NCBI RefSeq assembly: GCF_001922305.1
Contig: NZ_CP018839.1
Span: forward strand, 1,550,001 to 1,614,000
Length of the DNA stretch: 64,000 bases
Direction: 5' to 3'
Source: Thauera chlorobenzoica
GTDB taxonomy: Bacteria > Pseudomonadota > Gammaproteobacteria > Burkholderiales > Rhodocyclaceae
Under the pieces are notes generated by a model that was given only the letters and a program-made list of their open reading frames with translations, did no database searches and was not told the origin of the DNA. Shown one piece after another: positions 20,931 to 29,111 of the stretch. Both the position numbers and the translations under genes were made by a program. How positions within the stretch are numbered: position 1 is the stretch's first letter; each line of letters opens with the position of its first letter.

Positions 20931-20989
20931 ACTGTAGGCGCGCCCCCGGTATGGTTCCGATGCCAAATCTTCCCGTCTTGATCGAATTC
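20931..20989 (-). promoter_or_regulatory. Promoter and activator element of the hydrolase-dctP operon
   Basis: Read on the minus strand, the element runs from 20989 to 20957 and contains GGAAGATTTGGCATCGG, followed 34 bases from its AGATT by the -10-like TACAGT (20936-20931). It is the mirror copy of the element at 21098-21130: in GGAAGATTYGGYATCGG only two of 17 positions differ. Confidence 0.6.
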
Positions 20990-21097
20990 AGGGAACACCT
21001 TGCGGCGGATCGGTGCCGGGCCGGTCGAGCGCCATGGGGGCGGGCAGCGAAAGGCGCGGGGCGGGCGAGGAGGTGCATTCCCCGGCAGGCGTTTGGT

Positions 21098-21156
21098 GGA
21101 ATCGATCAGGTTCGGAAGATTCGGTATCGGGGTGGCTGCGACCCACGGCGTAAGCT
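21098..21156 (+). promoter_or_regulatory. Promoter and activator element of the Mo oxidoreductase-E3 operon
   Basis: The plus-strand copy contains TCGATCAGG, then GGAAGATTCGGTATCGG (21114-21130). TAAGCT (21151-21156) lies 34 bases after its AGATT, the same distance as in the mirror copy. The remaining bases of this divergent gap (20855-21239) show no gene. The paired arrangement suggests one regulator activating both directions. Confidence 0.6.
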
Positions 21157-21239
21157 TGGAAAACGGTGCCATCGCCCGATGGCGGACAAAGGAGTGCCGC
21201 GGCTCGACCGTGGCCCGCACGACTGGAGGATGGGTTGCG

Positions 21240-23390
21240 ATGAATCATGCTGTTTTGGAGGGCGCCCGTGCGGCGCAGGCCGGTGCCGGCACCCGGGTCC
21301 TGAAAAGCGTCTGCCGTTCCTGTCATGGCGGCTGCGGGACGCTGCTCCACGTCAGGGACGGCGAGCTGATCAAGGTCGAGGGCGACCCCGACTCCCCGCT
21401 CAACCGCGGCCGGCTGTGCCCGATCGGCACCGTGACCCGCGACCTCGTCTACCACCCCGACCGCCTCAAGTACCCGATGCGCCGCCGTGGCAAGCGCGGC
21501 TCGGGGGAGTGGGACCGGATCAGTTGGGACGAAGCCCTGGACGAAATCTCGGAGCGCCTGCTCGCCATCCGCGCGCAGTACGGCGCCGAGTCGATCGCGC
21601 TCGGCACCGGCACCGGGCGTCACCACATCCGCTGGGTGTCGCGCTTCGGCAACGCGCTGGGCACGCCGAACTGGTGCGAGCCCGGCTTCGCCCAGTGCTT
21701 CCACCCCCGCGTCAACACCTGCATCCTGACCATGGGTGACTACCCGGTGTGCGACTTCACCGGCGACACTCCGGCGCAGTGCATCCTGTACTGGGGGCAC
21801 AACCCGGTGAACTCCGGTCCCGATGGTGAAACCCGCTTCAACGTGCGCGACTCGCTGGCGGCGGCCAGGCACGTCATCGTCGTCGATCCGCGCGAGACCG
21901 AACTGGCGAAGCGCGCCGACCTGTGGCTGCAGCTGCGTCCCGGCACCGACGACGCCCTCGGCCTGGCGATGCTCAACGTCATCATCGGCGAGAAGCTCTA
22001 CGACGAGCCGTTCGTGCGTGAATGGACCCACGGCTTCGACGAACTCGCCCGCCACGTCGCCCAATACACGCCGGAGTGGGCCGAACCGATCACCTGGGTG
22101 GCGGCCGACAAGATCCGTGCCGCGGCGCGCCTCTTTGCGCGCACCAAGCCGGCGCTGCTGGAATGGGGGTGCGCGATCGAGCACACCCCGAAGTGCATCC
22201 AGACCATCCGCGCGCTGTCGATGCTCCCGGTGCTGACCAACAACATCGAGGTGCCTGGCGGCTGGGTGTTCGGCATGCACGGCATCGGCCGCTTCCCCAG
22301 CCTGATCGAGATGCTCAGCCCCGAGGCCAACGCCAGACGCCTGGGCGCGGACCGCTTCAAGATGCTTGCGGGCGAAGGCGCCGACTTGCCGGCGGCGCAC
22401 ATCCCGACCCTGCTCCAGGCCATGCGCGAAGGTAAGCCGTATCCGGTCAAGGCCTTCCTCGTGTTCGGCAACAACACCCTGACCACCTATGCCAACAGCG
22501 CGCTGGTGTACGAGTCGCTGATGAAGCTCGACTTCATGGTCAATGCCGACCTGTTCATGACGCCGACCGCCGAGCTGGCCGACATCGTGCTGCCGGCGGC
22601 GTCGTGGCCCGAGCTCGACCAGATCGCCGGCCTGCCGACCATCGCCGCCAACGTCGTCCTCGGCCAGCAGCGCGCGGTGCGCGTGCATGAGTGCAAGGCC
22701 GACGAGGAGATCTTCGTCGAGCTGGCCCGGCGGATGAAGCTTGACGGCTGCACTGAGCCGGTGCGCGAGGTGCTCGATTCCCAGCTCAAGGGTCTCGGCC
22801 TCACGTTCCAGGAACTCACCGAGCGCGGCTTCGTGAATATCCCGATCCAGTACAAGAAGTACGAGGAAAAGGGCTTTCGCACGCCCACCGGCAAGATCGA
22901 GCTGTATTCCACCCGGATGGAGCAGATGGGCTATGCGCCGCTGCCCTACTACGAGGAGCCGCCGGAGAGCCCGCTCAGTGCGCCCGAGGTCGCCAGCGAG
23001 TATCCGCTGGTGCTGACCACCGGCGGGCGGATTCCGTTCTTCTTTAACTCCGAGCACCGCCAGATCGAACGGGTGCGCAAGGCGCGCCGCGAGCCGCGTG
23101 CCGAGATCCACCCCGACACCGCCGCCGCGCTGGGAATCGCGGACGGCGACTGGATGTGGGTCGAGACCCGGCGCGGGCGCATGAAGCAGCGCGCGAAGCT
23201 GACCACCGGCATTGATCCGCGGGTGATCAACGCCGAGCATGCGTGGTGGTTCCCCGAAGAGGATGGCCCGGAGTACGGGGTGTGGAAGTCGAACGTCAAT
23301 CTGCTGACCGACAACCAGCCGCCCTACGACCCGGCGATGGGGACCTACCAGCTGCGTGCGCTGCTGTGCCGGGTCGGCAAGGCCGACTGA
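21240..23390 (+). CDS. Molybdopterin oxidoreductase, candidate hydroxyhydroquinone dehydrogenase
   Basis: This 716-residue enzyme of the DMSO-reductase superfamily carries one 4Fe-4S cluster (C25-x2-C28-x3-C32-x27-C60) and the usual bis-MGD domains, ending in an aspartate decarboxylase-like barrel (from about residue 595). Cys in GFAQCFHP is the likely Mo ligand by alignment with formate dehydrogenases. There is no Tat signal and no FeS or membrane subunit next to it. Given the pathway, the best guess is oxidation of hydroxyhydroquinone to hydroxybenzoquinone, with electrons passing to an unlinked acceptor. An acetylene-hydratase-like non-redox role cannot be excluded. GGAGG lies 9 bases before the start. 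Confidence 0.8.
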   Translation: MNHAVLEGARAAQAGAGTRVLKSVCRSCHGGCGTLLHVRDGELIKVEGDPDSPLNRGRLCPIGTVTRDLVYHPDRLKYPMRRRGKRGSGEWDRISWDEALDEISERLLAIRAQYGAESIALGTGTGRHHIRWVSRFGNALGTPNWCEPGFAQCFHPRVNTCILTMGDYPVCDFTGDTPAQCILYWGHNPVNSGPDGETRFNVRDSLAAARHVIVVDPRETELAKRADLWLQLRPGTDDALGLAMLNVIIGEKLYDEPFVREWTHGFDELARHVAQYTPEWAEPITWVAADKIRAAARLFARTKPALLEWGCAIEHTPKCIQTIRALSMLPVLTNNIEVPGGWVFGMHGIGRFPSLIEMLSPEANARRLGADRFKMLAGEGADLPAAHIPTLLQAMREGKPYPVKAFLVFGNNTLTTYANSALVYESLMKLDFMVNADLFMTPTAELADIVLPAASWPELDQIAGLPTIAANVVLGQQRAVRVHECKADEEIFVELARRMKLDGCTEPVREVLDSQLKGLGLTFQELTERGFVNIPIQYKKYEEKGFRTPTGKIELYSTRMEQMGYAPLPYYEEPPESPLSAPEVASEYPLVLTTGGRIPFFFNSEHRQIERVRKARREPRAEIHPDTAAALGIADGDWMWVETRRGRMKQRAKLTTGIDPRVINAEHAWWFPEEDGPEYGVWKSNVNLLTDNQPPYDPAMGTYQLRALLCRVGKAD

Positions 23391-23456
23391 CCAACCCGCG
23401 CGCCGCGGGCCCGCCAGAAGGTGGGGGTGGCGCGGCCTATCTTTCCGATTCGATCC

Positions 23457-24860
23457 ATGACCGACAACAACAGCTACGACCTCATCGTGATGGGGGCGGG
23501 ACCGGGGGGCTATGTGGCGGCGATCCGCGCCGCCCAGCTCGGGATGAAGACCGCGGTGGTCGAGCGCGAGCACCTAGGCGGGATCTGCCTGAACTGGGGG
23601 TGCATCCCGACCAAGGCGCTGCTGCGCTCGGCCGAGATCGGGCGCCTGGCGCGGCACGCCGCCGAGTACGGCGTGTTGGTGCCGGAACCGAAGTTCGATC
23701 TCGAGCGCATCGTGCAGCGTTCGCGTGCGATCGCCGCCCAGCTCAATGGCGGCATCCGTCACCTGCTGAACAAGAACAAGGTCAGCGTCATCGAGGGCGA
23801 GGCCCGGCTGGCCGCCCCGGGGCGGGTGGCGGTGACTCGGGCCGGGGCGGAGGCGGGCACGTTCTCGGCGCCTCATCTCATCCTCGCCACCGGCGCGCGC
23901 GCGCGCCAGTTGCCGGGGTTGGAGGACGACGGCCGGCTGGTGTGGACCTACCGCAAGGCGATGACGCCCGACGTGCTGCCGCAGTCGCTGCTGATCGTCG
24001 GCTCGGGGGCGATCGGCATCGAGTTCGCCAGCTTCTACCACGCCCTCGGCAGCCAGGTGACCGTGGTCGAAGTCATGGACCGCATCCTCCCGGTGGAAGA
24101 CGAGGACATCTCGGCGCTCGCGCGCAAGGCCTTCGAGGACCAGGGCATGCGCATCCTCACCGGGGCGAAGGCGAGCATCGTGCGCAAGGCGGGCGAGCGC
24201 GTCACCGCCCGCATCGAGGCGGGCGGAGCGGCCGAGGAGCTCACCGTGGACCGCGTCATCGTCGCCGTCGGCATCACCCCGAACATCGAAAACCTCGGCC
24301 TCGAGCACACCCGGGTGAGGCTCGAACGCGGCCACATCGTCACCGACCCGTGGTGCCGGACCGACGAGCCCGGCCTCTACGCGATCGGCGACGTCACCCG
24401 GCCGCCGTGGCTCGCGCACAAGGCCAGCCACGAGGCGATGATCTGCGTCGAAGCGATCGCCGGCCTGGCCGACGTCCATCCGCTCGAGCTGCGCAACATC
24501 CCCGGCTGCACCTATTCCCACCCCCAGATCGCCTCCGTCGGCCTGACCGAGCGCGAGGCCCGCGAGCAGGGCCACGAAGTCCGGGTCGGGCGCTTTCCCT
24601 TCGCCGGCAACGGCAAGGCGATCGCCCTCGGCGAGCCCGAAGGGCTGGTGAAGACGGTGTTCGACGCCCGCTCAGGCGAGCTGCTCGGTGCGCACATGAT
24701 TGGTGCCGAGGTCACCGAGCTGATCCAGGGCTACACCCTGGCGAGGACCCTGGAAGCGACCGAAGCCGAGCTGATCGCCACCGTCTTCCCCCACCCGACC
24801 CTGTCGGAAACGATGCACGAGGCGGTGCTCGCCGCCTACGGGCGGGCGATTCACGTCTGA
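23457..24860 (+). CDS. lpdA: Dihydrolipoyl dehydrogenase, E3 of the ring-cleavage complex
   Basis: A 467-residue flavoprotein disulfide reductase. It shows the FAD motif GAGPGGY, the redox pair in GGICLNWGCIPTKALL, the NAD motif VGSGAIGIEFASF, the second FAD motif YAIGDV and the catalytic HPTLSETMHEA at the C-terminus. It reoxidises the lipoyl groups of the E2 at 31912. It is separated from E1 and E2 by about 4 kb but follows the Mo oxidoreductase by 66 bases and shares its promoter. A dedicated E3 in such a cluster suggests a complex distinct from the housekeeping pyruvate dehydrogenase. Confidence 0.93.
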   Translation: MTDNNSYDLIVMGAGPGGYVAAIRAAQLGMKTAVVEREHLGGICLNWGCIPTKALLRSAEIGRLARHAAEYGVLVPEPKFDLERIVQRSRAIAAQLNGGIRHLLNKNKVSVIEGEARLAAPGRVAVTRAGAEAGTFSAPHLILATGARARQLPGLEDDGRLVWTYRKAMTPDVLPQSLLIVGSGAIGIEFASFYHALGSQVTVVEVMDRILPVEDEDISALARKAFEDQGMRILTGAKASIVRKAGERVTARIEAGGAAEELTVDRVIVAVGITPNIENLGLEHTRVRLERGHIVTDPWCRTDEPGLYAIGDVTRPPWLAHKASHEAMICVEAIAGLADVHPLELRNIPGCTYSHPQIASVGLTEREAREQGHEVRVGRFPFAGNGKAIALGEPEGLVKTVFDARSGELLGAHMIGAEVTELIQGYTLARTLEATEAELIATVFPHPTLSETMHEAVLAAYGRAIHV

Positions 24861-24874
24861 TCAAGACATCGGGT

Positions 24875-26005
24875 TTACTGACCCGCAAGTTCGTAGCCCG
24901 TGCTGCGCCCGCCGCCGGGCGACTTCTTCAGCACGCCCAGTTCCAGCAACTGCGTGATGTCGCGCAGCGCGGTGTCCGGCGAGCACTTGGCGATAGCCGC
25001 CCACTTGCTGCTGGTGAGCTTGCCCTCGAAGCCGTCGAGCAGGCGGTTGAGCAGCTTTACCTGCCGCTCGTTCAGCGGCCTTCCTTGTCCAATGAGCGCC
25101 CAGCGCTGCCAGAACCGCGCCTTGACCAGCACGGCATCCAGCGTGGCCTGCGCGCTGGTGACGGCGCGTCCGAGCGTGCCGAGGAACCATGACAGCCAGC
25201 CGGTGACGTCCAGCGTGCCCTTCTGTGTGCGTTCGAGCACGTCGTAGTAGTCCTTGCGCTCGCGCTGGATTTGCGCCGACAGGCTGTAGAAGCGTTGCGG
25301 GCTGCCATCGGCGCGGGCCAGGAGCAGATCGCCCACGGCGCGGGCGATGCGTCCATTGCCATCATCGAACGGGTGCAGCGTGACGAACCAGAGGTGCGCC
25401 AGCCCCGCCTTGATGAGCATGGGCTCGCCGGTTTCCTCGTTCGCCCATGCCAAGAACCGCGTTGTTTCGGTGGGTAGCGCGTCGGCGGGCGGTGCTTGGA
25501 AGTGAATCTTGCGCCGCCCCACCGGGCCGGACACGACCTGCATCGGCCCGCTGGCATCGTCGCGCCACTGGCCCACGGTGAGCTTGTTCATCCCCGAGTA
25601 TCCCGTCGGGAACAGCGCCGCGTGCCAACCGAACAGGCGCTCGGCGGTCAGTGGGGAGTCGGCGTGGAATGTGGCGTCGAGCACCATCTCGACCACGCCT
25701 TCGACGTGCCGGTCCACCGGCGCGAGCGCGCCGATGTCCACGCCCAGACGCCGGGCGATGGACGAGCGCACCGATCCGACATGGAGGACTTCGCCCTCGA
25801 TTTCGCTGGTCTTGACCACGTCCTCGGTGAGCGCGGCAAGGCTGGCCTGATCGCGTAGCGCCATGCCCACGTCGGCCAGGCGGCCCAGCAGCACACCCTG
25901 GGCGCGGCTGACCTCGATCAACGGTCCGGTCAGTGCCGACAGGTCGTAGCGCCAAGCCGGCCAGTCATCGGCCTGCCAGATGTAGAGTTTTTCTACGCTA
26001 TCCAT
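24875..26005 (-). CDS. Fic-domain AMPylase-type protein with N-terminal DUF4172-like region and C-terminal wHTH
   Basis: The 376-residue product starts MDSVEKLYIWQADDWPAWRYD, typical of the DUF4172 segment. The inhibitory motif TSEIEG (S/T-x3-E-G/N) precedes the Fic core, so this is a self-inhibited Fic. The active site HPFDDGNGRIAR is intact. The last 70 residues form a winged helix (KWAAIAKCSPDTALRDITQLLELGVL). Fic proteins transfer AMP to hydroxyl side chains; the target is unknown. It points against the flanking catabolic genes, which suggests an insertion. A perfect dyad upstream, with a half-site at the start codon, suggests autoregulation. Confidence 0.9.
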   Translation of the reverse strand: MDSVEKLYIWQADDWPAWRYDLSALTGPLIEVSRAQGVLLGRLADVGMALRDQASLAALTEDVVKTSEIEGEVLHVGSVRSSIARRLGVDIGALAPVDRHVEGVVEMVLDATFHADSPLTAERLFGWHAALFPTGYSGMNKLTVGQWRDDASGPMQVVSGPVGRRKIHFQAPPADALPTETTRFLAWANEETGEPMLIKAGLAHLWFVTLHPFDDGNGRIARAVGDLLLARADGSPQRFYSLSAQIQRERKDYYDVLERTQKGTLDVTGWLSWFLGTLGRAVTSAQATLDAVLVKARFWQRWALIGQGRPLNERQVKLLNRLLDGFEGKLTSSKWAAIAKCSPDTALRDITQLLELGVLKKSPGGGRSTGYELAGQ

Positions 26006-26067
26006 GCGGAGATTAAACGCCCGACTCACCGCAAAGGCAAGCTTTTCTCCGCGTCATATGCGGAGAA
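26006..26067 (-). promoter_or_regulatory. Putative fic autoregulatory operator
   Basis: TTCTCCGC (26045-26052), N7, GCGGAGAA (26060-26067) is a perfect 8-bp dyad. A third half-site, GCGGAGATT, begins at 26006 immediately upstream of the fic ATG. The helix-turn-helix of the Fic protein itself is the most likely ligand. Confidence 0.6.
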
Positions 26068-26254
26068 TGAGGCTGCCAATCGCCCCATGCGGCCCGCTGA
26101 CGCCGAGTTCGATGCACAAGAGCACGCGCACCGGCCACGGACGGATCGAAGTGCGTCGCTGATTACCTGATCAACCCATGTGCACAACTTGACGCACACA
26201 ACTCACCTCATCCGCCGGGTATGGGGGCACTGTGACCTGCGAATCGGTGATCGT

Positions 26255-26327
26255 GGCGGGTGATCGCCATACTGAATCTTGTTGCTCGAAGATTGAATCA
26301 CTTGGCGATCGCCCGCCTGCCTAGAAT
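26255..26327 (+). promoter_or_regulatory. Nested dyad and promoter of the aldehyde dehydrogenase operon
   Basis: Outer arms GGCGGGTGATCGCCA (26255-26269) and TGGCGATCGCCCGCC (26303-26317) match at 14 of 15 positions. Inside lie AATCTT (26275-26280), N8, AAGATT (26289-26294). The 14-mer AGATTGAATCACTT (26290-26303) is identical to that at 9046, and TAGAAT (26322-26327) sits at the same 32-base distance. The left inner arm read in reverse, AAGATTCAGTAT, also matches the elements at 20957 and 21098. Confidence 0.65.
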
Positions 26328-26393
26328 GCCCTTGCTGATGCAGGCAAGCGCGGCAACAGGCAGTCCATTTCCGACAATCTTCGAGGGCGATTC

Positions 26394-27893
26394 ATGAACG
26401 ACCTGGCTTTCTCCGGCCTTGAACTGACCGACCCGGGCCTGCTGCGCCAACGCTGCCATGTCGATGGCGCGTGGGTGGCGGCCGACGGCGGGGCGACGCT
26501 GGCGGTGTTCGATCCCGCAACCGGGGCCTGCCTGGGCAGCGTTCCCGATCTGGGGGCGGCCGAGACCCGGCGTGCGATCGAGGCCGCCGGTGCCGCCTTT
26601 CCGCGGTGGCAGGCGAAGCTGGCGAAGGAGCGCAGCGCGATCCTGCGGCGCTGGTTCGAGCTGATCCTCGCCCACCAGGAAGACCTGGCGCGGATCATGA
26701 CCGCCGAGCAGGGCAAGCCGCTGGCCGAGGCGCGCGGCGAGATCGCCTACGCAGCATCGTTCATCGAATGGTTCGCCGAGGAGGCCAAGCGCACCTACGG
26801 CGACACCATCCCGACCTACCAGGCCGACAAGCGCCTCGTCACCATCAGGCAGCCGGTCGGGGTGTGCGCCGCGGTCACGCCGTGGAACTTCCCCGCGGCG
26901 ATGATCACGCGCAAGGCCGGCCCCGCGCTCGCCGCCGGATGCACGATGATCGTCAAGCCGGCGAGCGCGACCCCCTATTCGGCGCTCGCGCTCGCCGAGC
27001 TGGCCGCGCGCGTGGGGGTGCCGAAAGGGGTGTTCAACGTCCTCACCGGCTCGGCGACCCGGATCGTCGGCGAGCTGACGGCGAGCCCGGTGGTGCGCAA
27101 GCTCACCTTCACCGGCTCGACCGAGATCGGCAAGGTGCTGATGCGCCAGTGCGCGGACACGGTCAAGAAGGTGTCGCTGGAGCTGGGCGGCAACGCCCCC
27201 TTCATCGTCTTCGAGGATGCCGACCTCGATGCGGCGGTCGATGGGGCGATGCTGTCGAAGTACCGCAACAGCGGACAGACCTGCGTGTGCACCAACCGCC
27301 TGCTCGTCCAGCGCAAGGTCTATGACGACTTCGCCGCCCGCCTCAAGGAACGGGTGGAGACGCTGAAGGTCGGCAACGGTTTCGAGGCCGGTGTCACCCA
27401 GGGACCGCTGATCGACGCCGGTGCCGTGCGCAAGGTCGAGGAACACATCGCGGACGCCGTCGCCAAGGGCGCGAAGGTGCTCACCGGCGGGCGCCGCCTC
27501 TCCGCAGAAGGGCTGTTCTTTCCGCCCACCGTACTCACCGGGGTGACGCCCGAGATGAAGGTGGCGAGCGAGGAAACCTTCGGCCCGCTGGCGCCGCTGT
27601 TCGTCTTCGACGACGAGGCCGAGGCGATCCGCCTCGCCAACGACACCGAGTACGGGCTCGCCGCCTATTTCTACACCCGCGATCTGGGGCGCGCCTGGCG
27701 CGTGGCTGAAGCGCTCGAGTACGGCATGGTCGGCATCAACACCGGCCACATCTCCACCGAGGTGGCGCCGTTCGGCGGCATCAAAGCGTCGGGGATCGGG
27801 CGCGAGGGCTCGCGCTACGGCATCGACGAATACACCGAGATCAAGTATCTGGCGATGGGCGGGATCGGCGCTTGCAACGCGGTTCCGGCGTGA
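26394..27893 (+). CDS. gabD: NAD(P)+ aldehyde dehydrogenase, succinate-semialdehyde dehydrogenase type
   Basis: A 499-residue ALDH with the general base Glu263 (LELGGNAPF) and nucleophile Cys297 (SGQTCVCTNR). The second cysteine, Cys299, two residues on, is characteristic of the SSADH/GabD branch, where the pair can form a regulatory disulfide. It leads the operon that continues with the GTPase, E1, VOC, E2 and LysR genes. In this setting it may oxidise a C4 semialdehyde released from the ring-cleavage product rather than succinate semialdehyde itself. That step is my inference. Confidence 0.9.
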   Translation: MNDLAFSGLELTDPGLLRQRCHVDGAWVAADGGATLAVFDPATGACLGSVPDLGAAETRRAIEAAGAAFPRWQAKLAKERSAILRRWFELILAHQEDLARIMTAEQGKPLAEARGEIAYAASFIEWFAEEAKRTYGDTIPTYQADKRLVTIRQPVGVCAAVTPWNFPAAMITRKAGPALAAGCTMIVKPASATPYSALALAELAARVGVPKGVFNVLTGSATRIVGELTASPVVRKLTFTGSTEIGKVLMRQCADTVKKVSLELGGNAPFIVFEDADLDAAVDGAMLSKYRNSGQTCVCTNRLLVQRKVYDDFAARLKERVETLKVGNGFEAGVTQGPLIDAGAVRKVEEHIADAVAKGAKVLTGGRRLSAEGLFFPPTVLTGVTPEMKVASEETFGPLAPLFVFDDEAEAIRLANDTEYGLAAYFYTRDLGRAWRVAEALEYGMVGINTGHISTEVAPFGGIKASGIGREGSRYGIDEYTEIKYLAMGGIGACNAVPA

Positions 27894-27982
27894 GGCGAGG
27901 GCCGTACGGCCTGATCCGGGGAAGCAAAAAACATGAAATACGGCGCAAACGAAGTGCGCCGCCAGTGGCCGGGGGAGGCGCC

Positions 27983-29044
<1,062 letters not shown>

Positions 29045-29111
29045 GCTCCGGATCGAACCGACGCCGTATCGCGCCGCCGTGTGCCGGCGGCTGTCGCTGA
29101 AAGGAACAGAA

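Noticed and set aside
20988-23573. Long minus-strand open frame opposite the Mo oxidoreductase
   Set aside because: Shadow of a well-supported plus-strand gene; arginine- and histidine-rich translation without domains.
24875-26393. Fic region as part of a prophage or transposon
   Set aside because: No integrase, transposase, terminal repeats or phage genes flank it.
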